From the NCBI GenBank assembly GCA_021741585.1, contig JAIOXN010000001.1:186001-250000 (forward strand): a stretch of 64,000 bases of DNA, given 5' to 3'. Under the pieces are notes generated by a model that did not search any database, had not been told where the DNA came from, and saw only the letters and a list, made by a program, of their open reading frames with translations. Within the stretch, counting starts at the first letter, position 1; each line of letters begins with the position of its first letter. This DNA comes from Aquiluna sp. (GTDB taxonomy: Bacteria > Actinomycetota > Actinomycetes > Actinomycetales > Microbacteriaceae). Of this stretch, positions 46,505 to 55,088 are shown piece after piece. Both the position numbers and the translations under genes were made by a program.

Positions 46505-47845
46505 CTAGAGCGTGCGGAGGTTTTGCTCTATTTCGAATGGGGTCACCTGAGAGCGGTAGTGCGACCACTCACGGCGCTTGTTATTCAAAACAAAATTGAA
46601 CACCGACTCCCCTAGAACCTCGGCAGCAAGTTCAGAATCTTCAAGCTTGCGTATTGCGTGATCCAAAGATTGGGGCAGTGCTTCAATTCCCATCACGCGA
46701 CGTTCAGAGTCACTCAGGCTCCAGACATCGTCCTCGGTTTCTGCAGGAAGCTCATAGCCATTTTCGATACCCTTGAGGCCAGCACTAAGAAGCAGGGCAT
46801 ATGCCAAGTACGGGTTGGCCGCAGAGTCCATTGCGCGGTATTCGATTCTGGTGCTCTGAGACTTCTCCGGCTTGTGAAGAGGAACGCGAATCAGTGCACT
46901 GCGGTTGTTGTGACCCCAGGTGACATAACTTGGCGCTTCTCCCCCGAACCAAAGCCTCTTGTAGCTGTTAACAAACTGGTTTGTAACCAAAGTGATCTCG
47001 GGTGCATGTCGCAAGATTCCGGCCATGAACTGGCGGGCGACATTTGAAAGATGATATGGCGCTGCAGCATCAAAGAACGCATTCCGGTCACCCTCAAAGA
47101 GAGAGAAGTGGGTGTGCATTCCGCTTCCGGGGTGGTCAGTGAAGGGTTTTGGCATGAAGGTTGCGTAGACACCTTGCTCGATTGCGACTTCTTTGACGAC
47201 GGTGCGGAAGGTCATGATGTTATCTGCCATGGAAAGCGCATCCGCATAGCGCAGATCGATTTCATTCTGGCCCGGACCACCCTCGTGATGGCTGAATTCA
47301 ACCGATATGCCGAGTTGCTCAAGCATGGTAACCGCACGACGTCTAAAGTCATGAGCTGTGCCACCTGGGACATTGTCAAAATAACCCGCATTGTCAACCG
47401 GGACTGGCTGCCCATTGTCGTCAAGGCTTGAGGACTTAAGAAGATAGAACTCGATTTCAGGGTGAACATAAAAGCTGAACCCCATCTTCGCGGCCTTATC
47501 CAAGGCCCTGCGAAGAACATTTCTAGGGTCTGCCAAAGCGGGCTTGGAATCCGGGGTTGCAATATCGCAGAACATGCGGGCAGCTGGATCAACTGTTCCA
47601 CGCCAAGGAAGAATCTGAAAGGTCGATGGATCGGGGATAGCCAGCATGTCAGCTTCAGATGTTCTGGCTAGACCTTCGATCGCAGAGCCATCGAAACCGA
47701 TGCCTTCAGCAAAGGCACCTTCTACTTCCGCAGGCGCGACAGCAACCGACTTGAGAGTCCCTGCAACATCCGTAAACCATAGTCGGATGAACTTGACCCC
47801 ACGCTCTTCAATGGTGCGAAGTACGAACTCTTGCTGCTTGTCCAT
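46505..47845 (-). CDS. glnA2: Glutamine synthetase type I, GlnA2-like (no adenylylation site)
   Basis: Second GSI-type enzyme, 446 residues. Signatures GFDGSAIEGLARTSEADM, MPKPFTDHPGSGMHTHFSLF and NSYKRLWFGGEAPSYVTWG are present. Where GlnA has LYELPPEE this protein has VWSLSDSERR, so it cannot be adenylylated by GlnE. The start is ATG 47843-47845, with GGGAGG five bases upstream. glnA-glnE-glnA2 order matches Mycobacterium. It is divergent from nadE with overlapping -10 boxes. Confidence 0.94.
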   Translation of the reverse strand: MDKQQEFVLRTIEERGVKFIRLWFTDVAGTLKSVAVAPAEVEGAFAEGIGFDGSAIEGLARTSEADMLAIPDPSTFQILPWRGTVDPAARMFCDIATPDSKPALADPRNVLRRALDKAAKMGFSFYVHPEIEFYLLKSSSLDDNGQPVPVDNAGYFDNVPGGTAHDFRRRAVTMLEQLGISVEFSHHEGGPGQNEIDLRYADALSMADNIMTFRTVVKEVAIEQGVYATFMPKPFTDHPGSGMHTHFSLFEGDRNAFFDAAAPYHLSNVARQFMAGILRHAPEITLVTNQFVNSYKRLWFGGEAPSYVTWGHNNRSALIRVPLHKPEKSQSTRIEYRAMDSAANPYLAYALLLSAGLKGIENGYELPAETEDDVWSLSDSERRVMGIEALPQSLDHAIRKLEDSELAAEVLGESVFNFVLNNKRREWSHYRSQVTPFEIEQNLRTL

Positions 47846-47863
47846 TTTGCCTCCCGTTGCTAC

Positions 47864-47873
47864 AGAATAGGCT
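47864..47873. promoter_or_regulatory. Overlapping divergent -10 boxes for glnA2 (minus) and nadE (plus)
   Basis: Minus strand TATTCT (47864-47869) would give glnA2 a short leader with GGGAGG. Plus strand TAGGCT (47868-47873) ends 7 nt before the nadE GTG. The boxes share a central TA dinucleotide. The intergenic spacer is 35 bp. Confidence 0.5.
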
Positions 47874-47880
47874 AGTGCTT

Positions 47881-49488
47881 GTGTCGAGAATAAACGTGGG
47901 TTTAGCCCAGACAAACCCGGTGGTTGGGGATTTCATCTACAACCAGGAGCAAATCCTCGCTCTCTGCGATAAAGCGCACAGATCGGAACTTGACCTCGTA
48001 ATCTTTGGGGAGCTCGCCCTCTGTGGCTACCCTCTTGGTGACTTGAGCTATCGGCAAGATGTGGTGGTGGCATCTGAGCGTTCTCTCTCCTCGCTCGCCG
48101 AACAATCAATTCGATTCCCAGGTCTGACCATTTTGGTGGGGCATGTGTCGCTTGCTAAAAACAAACGTGACCCAAGGCAATCTGCCGATGCAATTGCTCA
48201 CAACTCGGCATCATTTATCCGAGATGGCAAGATTCTTGGGACTTATCACAAAAAGCGCCTGCCGAACTATGACGTGTTTGATGACTGGAGAAACTTCATC
48301 CCCGGGGATTCGAATTTGATTGTGGAGATCAAGGGCTCAAAAGTTGGAGTTGCGATTTGTGAGGATATTTGGGATCCAAAGATTAGTTCCAGTGAATTCT
48401 TCAACAAGCAGAGCGTTGACCTAATCGCAGTGCTCAACGGTTCGCCCTACACAAGAAACAAGCAAGAAACCCGCATTCGCGTTGCATCCGAATTCGCACA
48501 AGGCACTGCAATCGCCTATGTCAACCTCTGCGGTGGCCAGGACGAGTTGGTGTTTGACGGCGGAAGCTTCATGCTGGAGTCAAGAGGACATAAGATTCTG
48601 GAATCCGGCATGGAGACCGGCCTGAACAGCGACACCATCAGACCGGTTGCAGAGTCTGAGCACAAGACACTTTGGCAGGTTTTGGTCACGGGACTTCGGG
48701 ACTACCTAAACAAGACTGGCCAATCTAAGGTGATTCTTGGTCTTAGTGGTGGAATAGATTCCGCACTTTGTGCAGCAATTGCATCAGAGGCCATTGGGAG
48801 CGAAAATGTTTTGGGAGTAGCACTTCCTTCTCGATATTCATCTGCGCACTCGATCTCCGATGCAAAGGCAGTTGCAAAATCACTTGGGATTGAATACCGG
48901 GAGATTTCAATCGAGGGCCCTCACGCTGCATTTGAGAAAGAGCTTGCGCTGAGCGATCTGGCCAAAGAGAACATTCAGGCCAGAATCCGAGCTGTAATCC
49001 TGATGGGAATCTCAAACAGCGAAGGGTACCTACTGCTCTCGACAGGAAATAAATCGGAAGTAGCAGTCGGGTACTCCACGATTTACGGAGACTCAGCCGG
49101 TGGATTTGCACCCATCAAGGATGTCTTCAAGACAGACGTCTGGGCACTCTCAAGATGGCTGAACCGCTCAAGTGGCAAAGAACTTATCCCTGAAAATTCA
49201 ATTAGCAAGGCACCATCTGCAGAGCTTCGCCCAGGCCAGGTTGATCAAGACTCCTTGCCGGATTATGAAGTGCTAGATCAGGTTCTAAAACACTTAATCG
49301 AAGAAGTTAGAAGCATTGATGAGATAGTCACGCTTGGATTCGATAGAGAATTGATTGAGAGAATTGACCAAATGGTTCGAAACGCCGAGTGGAAAAGATC
49401 GCAGGGTGCGATAGGCACCAAGACCACTGAGGTTTCATTCGGAAAAGGCAGAAGAGTTCCACTCACAACGAGATTTAGGACAGCATGA
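47881..49488 (+). CDS. nadE: Glutamine-dependent NAD+ synthetase
   Basis: Two-domain enzyme that amidates deamido-NAD. The N-terminal nitrilase-type glutaminase shows the Glu-Lys-Cys triad in FGELALCGYP, YHKKRLPNY and GVAICEDIWD; the C-terminal synthetase has the P-loop GLSGGIDSAL. I choose GTG 47881 (535 residues) because it lies 7 nt after a -10 box and aligns with the family N-terminus (INVGLAQTNPVVGD). The stop overlaps panB by four bases. Confidence 0.95.
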   Translation: MSRINVGLAQTNPVVGDFIYNQEQILALCDKAHRSELDLVIFGELALCGYPLGDLSYRQDVVVASERSLSSLAEQSIRFPGLTILVGHVSLAKNKRDPRQSADAIAHNSASFIRDGKILGTYHKKRLPNYDVFDDWRNFIPGDSNLIVEIKGSKVGVAICEDIWDPKISSSEFFNKQSVDLIAVLNGSPYTRNKQETRIRVASEFAQGTAIAYVNLCGGQDELVFDGGSFMLESRGHKILESGMETGLNSDTIRPVAESEHKTLWQVLVTGLRDYLNKTGQSKVILGLSGGIDSALCAAIASEAIGSENVLGVALPSRYSSAHSISDAKAVAKSLGIEYREISIEGPHAAFEKELALSDLAKENIQARIRAVILMGISNSEGYLLLSTGNKSEVAVGYSTIYGDSAGGFAPIKDVFKTDVWALSRWLNRSSGKELIPENSISKAPSAELRPGQVDQDSLPDYEVLDQVLKHLIEEVRSIDEIVTLGFDRELIERIDQMVRNAEWKRSQGAIGTKTTEVSFGKGRRVPLTTRFRTA

Positions 49489-50270
49489 TTATTCGCACCG
49501 GCACCCTAAAAGATCTAAAGAATAAGAAACAGAAGTTTTCTGCCCTGACTTCTTACGATGCGATGACTGCTGAAATCTTCGACCAAGCAGGTATTGAAGT
49601 TATTTTGGTTGGAGATTCGGCGAGCAATGTCATCCTTGGCAACAAAGACCCTATTGCAATCACCCTCCAAGACATGATTTCATTCGGAAAGGCGGTTTCT
49701 TCCAGCGTCAAATCTGCCCTGGTTGTCCTAGATCTGCCGTTTGGAAGCTACGAGGTATCGGCAACCCAGGCGCTTGAAAATGCAATCATCGCAATGAAGC
49801 AAACCGGAGTAGCGGCCGTGAAACTTGAAGGTCCAAAACTGGAACAGATTCGGGCCCTGACTCAGAACGGAATTCCGGTAATGGGCCACGTGGGATTCAC
49901 CCCTCAATCGGTCAATGCCCTCTCGGGATATAAAGTCCAAGGGCGAGGCGATAATGCCGATCGCATCATGCGCGAATGCCTTGAGATCGAGGCGGCTGGT
50001 GCTTTTGCAATCGTTTTAGAAATGGTTCCGGCAAAATTGGCCGAGGAGATTACCCAGAAGCTGCAAATCCCCACAATCGGCATTGGCGCAGGACCTCAGA
50101 CCGATGGTCAGATTTTGGTCTGGAATGACTTTGCAGGACTGAGCGAGAAGACACCTTCGTTTGTGAAGCGATACCTAGAAATGCGTGAACTGCTACTAGA
50201 AGCCGCAAGGAGTTACCGGGCAGAAATTCAAAACGGCAGCTTCCCGCCGATTGAGAAGAACTTCAGTTAG
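49485..50270 (+). CDS. panB: 3-methyl-2-oxobutanoate hydroxymethyltransferase
   Basis: First committed step of pantothenate synthesis: makes ketopantoate from ketoisovalerate and methylene-tetrahydrofolate. The 261-residue protein contains ALTSYDAMTAEIFDQAG, GDSASNV, MGHVGFTPQSVN and IGIGAGPQTDGQILV. ATG overlaps the nadE stop (ATGA), so NAD and CoA-precursor synthesis are coupled here. The last 8 bp overlap the convergent small SPOR-like gene. Confidence 0.96.
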   Translation: MIIRTGTLKDLKNKKQKFSALTSYDAMTAEIFDQAGIEVILVGDSASNVILGNKDPIAITLQDMISFGKAVSSSVKSALVVLDLPFGSYEVSATQALENAIIAMKQTGVAAVKLEGPKLEQIRALTQNGIPVMGHVGFTPQSVNALSGYKVQGRGDNADRIMRECLEIEAAGAFAIVLEMVPAKLAEEITQKLQIPTIGIGAGPQTDGQILVWNDFAGLSEKTPSFVKRYLEMRELLLEAARSYRAEIQNGSFPPIEKNFS

Positions 50271-50463
50271 ACCAGTTCTCCTCATCCTCGGCACGAATTT
50301 TCTCGGCTCTTTCAAGAATTACATCCAGTCCAGCTGCGGCCTCTTCTTTGCTGAGGAATGGCCCGATTCGATAAATGGCTAAAGACTGAGGGCCCTCTTC
50401 CACCTGCATAGTTTTGGTGTTAAACCAAAATTGCTTTTCACCGGACACGGGCAAGGGTTTCAT
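50263..50463 (-). CDS. Small SPOR-domain-like protein
   Basis: Protein of 66 residues. The pattern [17 protein letters not shown], then [15 protein letters not shown] and a Glu/Arg-rich helix resembles short actinobacterial proteins annotated as SPOR-domain or 'methionine aminopeptidase-associated' and found beside map, as here. It has no signal peptide, so a peptidoglycan role is doubtful. I choose ATG 50461-50463, 7 nt after a TATTTT box; GTG 50448 would also fit the family start. Confidence 0.75.
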   Translation of the reverse strand: MKPLPVSGEKQFWFNTKTMQVEEGPQSLAIYRIGPFLSKEEAAAGLDVILERAEKIRAEDEENWSN

Positions 50464-50470
50464 ATAAACC

Positions 50471-50480
50471 AAAATAGACT
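50471..50480. promoter_or_regulatory. Overlapping divergent -10 boxes for the SPOR-like gene (minus) and map (plus)
   Basis: Minus strand TATTTT (50471-50476) ends 7 nt before the SPOR-like ATG; plus strand TAGACT (50475-50480) ends 7 nt before the map ATG. They share the central TA. The entire spacer is 24 bp, too short for any leader on either side. Confidence 0.55.
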
Positions 50481-50487
50481 ACTCGGC

Positions 50488-51351
50488 ATGCCTAAAGGAC
50501 TAGATAGATCACTTATCCCCGGCAAAATCAGCAAACCCCTTCCGGTTCCATCGCACATTATTCGCCCTGAATACGTTGGAAAACCTGGTCCATCGCCCCA
50601 TGTTGGTGGCGATAGGTACGATGCCGAAACAATCGCCAGGATTAGGAAAGCTTCCAAGATTGCCGCTCAGGCACTGGCAGTTGTACTAGATAGCGCAAAA
50701 CCGGGAATGACAACGAATGACCTGGATATCATCGGGCACGAATTTTTGATATCCCAGGGCGCTTATCCATCAACGTTGGGATATCGAGGATTCCCAAAGT
50801 CTCTTTGCTCATCGCTGAATGAGGTGATCTGTCACGGGATACCGGATGAAACGATGCTCGAAGACGGTGACTTGGTAAACATCGACATTTCGGCATACAT
50901 CAACGGTGTTCACGGTGACACAAACGGAACCGTGGTTATTGGCGATGCATCGCAAGAAATCTTCGACCTGGTCGATCGAACAAGAGAAGCCACCCACAGA
51001 GGCATTAGAGCTGCTCTACCAGGCCGCGAAGTCAACATAGTCGGGAGGGCAATTGAGACTTACGCCAAGCGATTCAATTACGGCGTAGTCCGCGACTTCA
51101 CGGGCCACGGTGTGGGCACGAGTTTCCACACCGGCTTGATAATCCCGCACTATGACGAACCGCTATACACGGACTTAATTGAAGTTGGCATGGTATTCAC
51201 GGTTGAACCGATGATCACCCTCGGCACAGCCGATTGGGACATGTGGGAAGACGGTTGGACTGTCACCACCAAAGACAAAAAGTACACAGCTCAGTTTGAG
51301 CACACAATTTTGATAACCGAAGACGGACCAGAAATTCTTACGGAGGCATAG
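50488..51351 (+). CDS. map: Methionine aminopeptidase (type I)
   Basis: Removes initiator methionine. The 287-residue protein has the metal ligands in [18 protein letters not shown] (two Asp), [10 protein letters not shown] (His), FTVEPMI (Glu) and QFEHTILIT (Glu), plus CHGIPD. The N-terminal extension [19 protein letters not shown] contains a PxxP-type stretch seen in actinobacterial MapB-like enzymes. ATG 50488 is 7 nt after the -10 box. The stop overlaps the ppgK GTG by one base. Confidence 0.95.
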   Translation: MPKGLDRSLIPGKISKPLPVPSHIIRPEYVGKPGPSPHVGGDRYDAETIARIRKASKIAAQALAVVLDSAKPGMTTNDLDIIGHEFLISQGAYPSTLGYRGFPKSLCSSLNEVICHGIPDETMLEDGDLVNIDISAYINGVHGDTNGTVVIGDASQEIFDLVDRTREATHRGIRAALPGREVNIVGRAIETYAKRFNYGVVRDFTGHGVGTSFHTGLIIPHYDEPLYTDLIEVGMVFTVEPMITLGTADWDMWEDGWTVTTKDKKYTAQFEHTILITEDGPEILTEA

Positions 51352-52106
51352 TGGCGCGCAAGGCAATTGGCATCGATATTGGCGGCACTGGGATCAAGGG
51401 GGCAATCGTTGATACCAAGCGCGGCACGCTTATCTCTGATCGAGTAAGGGTCCAAACTCCAGCCGGAGGCGAGCCAGACGCTATAGCGGAGGCAGTGAAG
51501 GACCTCTTGGACCAACTGGGGCACGTTGGCAGATTGCCGGTTGGAATCTGCTTCCCAGCCGTTGTCCGCCATGGCATTACACAGTCTGCAGCCAACGTCT
51601 CAAATGCTTGGATCGGTCTTGATGCCGAGAAGTTATTTACAAAGAAACTTGGGCATCATGTCCACATTCTCAACGATGCCGATGCTGCGGCCGTTGCTGA
51701 AGTGAAATTTGGCGCAGGCAAGGATCAAAAGGGCCTCACAATCATGACCACCCTTGGCACCGGAATCGGTACTGCACTGTTCTATAACGGCGTTCTAGTT
51801 CCAAATGCTGAGCTTGGACACCTTGAGATTGACGGCGTTGATTACGAGACCAAGGCTGCTTACAGTGCGCTGGAGCGTGAGGGCCTGAGTTTTGAAGAGT
51901 GGGCAGTGCGACTGCAAAAGTACTATTCGGTGCTTGAGCGCCTCTTCTCCCCCGATTTGATAATCGTTGGCGGAGGCATTTCAAAGCAGCACGAGAAGTT
52001 TCTGCCGCTGATAAACCTTCAAACCAGGATGGTGCCCGCAAAGACTAAGAATTCGGCAGGCATTATTGGTGCTGCCGCCCTTGCAAGGCTAAATCAAGAA
52101 GATTAG
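51351..52106 (+). CDS. ppgK: Polyphosphate glucokinase (ROK family)
   Basis: Phosphorylates glucose with polyphosphate or ATP, an actinobacterial trait. The 251-residue protein has the phosphate-binding GIDIGGTGIKGAIVD, LNDADAAAVAE, TTLGTGIGTALF, the LGHLEIDG and IIVGGGISKQHEKF. It starts with GTG immediately at the map stop. The 3' end touches the 3' end of rnpB on the opposite strand. Confidence 0.94.
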   Translation: MARKAIGIDIGGTGIKGAIVDTKRGTLISDRVRVQTPAGGEPDAIAEAVKDLLDQLGHVGRLPVGICFPAVVRHGITQSAANVSNAWIGLDAEKLFTKKLGHHVHILNDADAAAVAEVKFGAGKDQKGLTIMTTLGTGIGTALFYNGVLVPNAELGHLEIDGVDYETKAAYSALEREGLSFEEWAVRLQKYYSVLERLFSPDLIIVGGGISKQHEKFLPLINLQTRMVPAKTKNSAGIIGAAALARLNQED

Positions 52107-52450
52107 AGATGGGCCAACCGATACGCCGGGTTCTGTAACGCTTTCGCGTTGACGGTCATCTATCTCGGCCTGCAATTACTCACAGGCTCTAGCAACCTAC
52201 CCGAAGCCATGGACGAGCAGCCCTTGGCGGCTTCTGCTTGGTCTTGCTCCCAGAGAGGTTTACCTAGCCGGAATGGTCACCCAAACCGCTGGTGGTCTCT
52301 TACACCACCGTTTCACCCTTACCCTTGCGGGCGGTTTACTTTCTGTTGCACTATCTCTCGAGTTACCCCGGGTGGGTGTTACCCACCACTGCGCTCTTTG
52401 GAGCCCGGACGTTCCTCGGCAATGCCGCGACCGTCTAGTTGACCCATCTC
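52106..52450 (-). ncRNA. rnpB: RNase P RNA (class A)
   Basis: Catalytic RNA of RNase P, which matures tRNA 5' ends. On the minus strand GAGATGGGTCAAC near the 5' end pairs with GTTGGCCCATCTC at the 3' end to form helix P1. Hallmarks include GAGGAACGTCCGGGCTCC (P3/P4 region), ACAGAAAGTAAACCGCC (the conserved AGA..A segment), GGTAAGGGTGAAACGGTGG and the 3' AGATAGATGACCG. About 345 nt. The 3' edge overlaps the final base of ppgK; exact ends are approximate. Confidence 0.97.
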
Positions 52451-52457
52451 GCCCTAA

Positions 52458-52463
52458 AGCCTA
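52458..52463 (-). promoter_or_regulatory. Putative -10 box for rnpB
   Basis: TAGGCT on the minus strand ends 7 nt before the predicted 5' base of helix P1. Its first three bases are the TAG stop codon of the RNase HI/phosphatase gene, mirroring the pdxS arrangement. Confidence 0.55.
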
Positions 52464-53576
52464 GTGGCGCGGTAAATGAGAAACAGAATTGATTGCAAAA
52501 GTCTCGCTGAGCCCATTTCCGAAGAATCGATATACGCTCACTGATGCTGGAGAAAATTGCAGCGCCCAGTTTGTTTCTGGATCCGACTTGAGCGCTCTTC
52601 TTGCAACTGCTCGAGCAGGCATCATGTGGGTAACAAGGACAACCGAACTGCCAGAATTATCGATGATGATCTCATCGAGAGCAGAACAAACCCGCGCTTC
52701 AAGGTCTTGAACCGATTCTCCACCAGGAGGTTTGGCACTCAGACTTCCGCGCCAGGAGGTGACATCTTGAGACTCATTATTCTCAAGCTCAATCATCGAA
52801 ACCCCCTCCCAATCTCCAAAGCCGATCTCTCTGATTCGAATATCCGAGATGGGCTCGAGTTTCAAGTGTTTTGCAATCTCCGCAGCAGTCTGGGTGGTGC
52901 GAAGCTGCGGTGAGTGATAGATCTTGATCGGCGCACTCAGCCCAAACCTCTCGAGCAACTCGCTGATTGCGGCCGATGCAGCCTTTGCCTCCTCGAAACC
53001 TAAGTCAGATAGCGAGGGATCCTCGCCATTTGAACCGGAGATTAGATTTCCCTCGGTCATTTTGGTGTGGCCATGGCGAACCACAACCACTGTGGTTGGT
53101 TCGCTCAGTTGCCTTGGTGCTCTGATGCTTTTTGGCTGGATTGCAGCAAGTTCAATCTTCGAATCTGAAACGGTTGAGAAATCACCCTCGTCCAAAGCCT
53201 TATTGCCGAGCGCATCGGCGTGAGAGTTCAGTTCTCTTGGAATCCACTCAAGTGCTGCATCAAGCCCTCGTAGCAACTTAGATGCTTCTAGAACCAACTC
53301 GCGCATTTCAGGATGCTTTACTTTCCATCTTCCGCTCAGTTGCTCAATAACCAGCTTGGAGTCCATTCGGATGGTGACAGCTGGACCAAGATTCTCTTCT
53401 TGGATATATCTCAGGCCCGCGATCACACCTTGATACTCGGCATAATTATTGGTCCTTATGCCTAAATTTTCACCAAGTTCGGCCAAAACATTCATTTGTG
53501 AATCGTAAATAACCGCCCCATATGAAGCTGCTCCTGGATTACCCCTAGAAGCACCGTCGGCGTAGAGATAAATCAT
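52461..53576 (-). CDS. Bifunctional RNase HI / histidine phosphatase
   Basis: Fusion of 371 residues. The N-terminal RNase HI-like domain (about 1-130) has YADGASRGNPG, NNYAEYQG (Glu), IRMDSKLV (Asp) and HADALGN (His, Asp). The C-terminal histidine-phosphatase domain begins VVVRHGHTKMTEG (RHG) and has HSPQLRTTQTA, IGFGDWEG and VTHMMP (second His). Actinobacterial homologues hydrolyse RNA in RNA:DNA hybrids and alpha-ribazole phosphate or similar. Start is ATG 53574-53576, overlapping the upstream stop by four bases. Confidence 0.93.
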   Translation of the reverse strand: MIYLYADGASRGNPGAASYGAVIYDSQMNVLAELGENLGIRTNNYAEYQGVIAGLRYIQEENLGPAVTIRMDSKLVIEQLSGRWKVKHPEMRELVLEASKLLRGLDAALEWIPRELNSHADALGNKALDEGDFSTVSDSKIELAAIQPKSIRAPRQLSEPTTVVVVRHGHTKMTEGNLISGSNGEDPSLSDLGFEEAKAASAAISELLERFGLSAPIKIYHSPQLRTTQTAAEIAKHLKLEPISDIRIREIGFGDWEGVSMIELENNESQDVTSWRGSLSAKPPGGESVQDLEARVCSALDEIIIDNSGSSVVLVTHMMPARAVARRALKSDPETNWALQFSPASVSVYRFFGNGLSETFAINSVSHLPRH

Positions 53577-54289
53577 GCGCGAATCAGGATCGCCTGGCAC
53601 TCAGGGCAGCTCGCGACTTCATCCGTAGATAGATTCGCAAGTGCCGTCATAGAGGTTGCATTCAGGTTCATGTTGCAAGCACCGCATGTGCTCTTGGTCA
53701 ACTTTCCAATTGCTAACCCTCTGGCAAATTTTTTATCAAACAATTCAATTAGTTCGCCAGCTACTTCAGAACGTTTGCTGGAGATTTCTTGGGAATTCTT
53801 GAGGTGGATAGCTTTTAGATCAGCAAGACGAATTTTTGCGATTTCTTTGGCGGCCTCGAGCTCTGCCTCTTTACTGTCCTTTTCCAGATTCAGCTCGTGC
53901 TGCTCTCGGTTCGAGGCTTCCACTCTTTCAAGAAGTTCAAGTTCAACCTCCTCAAGCGCCATTCTGCGATTCCTCAAAGTTTCCAATTCGTGCTGGATTC
54001 CGGCAACATCCCTTGAAACAGCAGTCTGGTTCAGTCGCTGGTTATCCAAAGCGGTGCGCTTTGCAACTAGTTCAAGTTCACCCTCACTGCGCTTTAGCTC
54101 ACGAAGTAGATCCTCGTGCTCGCTGCGCTTCTGATTGAGTTGCTGCGAAAGCGCGAGCATTGCATCACGGAGTGATTCGATTTCCTCACCGCCGGAGATT
54201 GCTTTCGCCTCTTGCTCAAGTTTGCGGTTTTGAATCGCTAATTCTTGAATCTCCAGAAGCGTCTGGAGCGACTTCTTATCCGCTATCAC
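53573..54289 (-). CDS. Coiled-coil protein with C4 zinc ribbon
   Basis: Protein of 238 residues: a long helical coiled coil (about 10-175, Glu/Leu/Arg rich) followed by a C4 ribbon CGACNMNL and CPECQAIL near the C-terminus. Such proteins are annotated as zinc-ribbon RNase-like or DUF164-family and are thought to bind nucleic acid; activity is unproven. Start is GTG 54287-54289, overlapping the Nif3 stop (GTGA). It belongs to the tight run Nif3-zinc ribbon-RNase HI. In many Actinobacteria the same three genes are adjacent. Confidence 0.9.
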   Translation of the reverse strand: MIADKKSLQTLLEIQELAIQNRKLEQEAKAISGGEEIESLRDAMLALSQQLNQKRSEHEDLLRELKRSEGELELVAKRTALDNQRLNQTAVSRDVAGIQHELETLRNRRMALEEVELELLERVEASNREQHELNLEKDSKEAELEAAKEIAKIRLADLKAIHLKNSQEISSKRSEVAGELIELFDKKFARGLAIGKLTKSTCGACNMNLNATSMTALANLSTDEVASCPECQAILIRA

Positions 54290-55086
54290 TGCATCACCGC
54301 AAAATCCCAAGGGTCTGTATTTATGTCCGAGACCACAAACTCTACCGTCGGAAACGCCTGGTTCAGCTCAGACGCAGCCACCTCTAGCCACAACCATTCG
54401 GCAGCCCAATGGGAGATGTCCATTAGAGCAGGACCACCGTCTATTGCAGCCTGGGCTTTGAAATCTGAAGCTGGGTGGTGCCGAAGGTCAGAGGTGATGA
54501 ACAAATCAACACCGCTTTTTAGAGCTGCCTGCAATAACGAATCTCCGGCTCCGCCTAGAAGTCCCACTCTGGTGATCCTCTTCTGAGGGTCACCAAGTAC
54601 TTTGAGACCCGCAGCAGCTGAAGGCAATATCCGAGATGCATGGCGCGAGAATTCAATCAAGGTGGTCTCTGCAATTCTTCCAATGACACCTTGGTCGGAA
54701 GCCGGGTCAAGCGGCAACAATTCATTCAACCCCAGTGCCTTTGCGAGGGAATTGCTAACCCCGGTTTCTTGAAAATCCGCGTTCGTATGAGCCGCGAATA
54801 TCGCTAGGTCATTCCTGATCGCTAATGCGACTAGCTCGCCCTGAAAGGAGTTTTCTGGCAGCGCTGTTACCCCACGCAAAAACATTGGGTGGTGGGAAAG
54901 CACTAGATCCACCTCGAGCTCAACAGCTTGCTCCAGAATATCTTTGGTGACATCCACACTGAGCAAGACCTTGGAGATTTCTGCATTGAGGCTTCCCACC
55001 ATAAGACCTGGGCGATCCCAGTCCTCAGCGGAAGCGGCTGGCCAACGAGCTTCGAAGTGATCAATCAGTTCGTGAAGTTTTTGCAT
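54286..55086 (-). CDS. Nif3-like dinuclear-metal protein (YqfO/GTP cyclohydrolase type 2-like)
   Basis: Protein of 266 residues. Metal ligands are in LSHHPMF (two His), AAHTNADF (His) and DISHWAAEW (His), with the family start WPAASAEDWDRPGLMVG. Nif3 proteins form hexamers around a dinuclear metal site; their substrate is unresolved. It is the second gene of the run that begins with the 12-TM gene; the gap to that gene is 2 bp. Confidence 0.92.
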   Translation of the reverse strand: MQKLHELIDHFEARWPAASAEDWDRPGLMVGSLNAEISKVLLSVDVTKDILEQAVELEVDLVLSHHPMFLRGVTALPENSFQGELVALAIRNDLAIFAAHTNADFQETGVSNSLAKALGLNELLPLDPASDQGVIGRIAETTLIEFSRHASRILPSAAAGLKVLGDPQKRITRVGLLGGAGDSLLQAALKSGVDLFITSDLRHHPASDFKAQAAIDGGPALMDISHWAAEWLWLEVAASELNQAFPTVEFVVSDINTDPWDFAVMQ

Positions 55087-55088
55087 AC

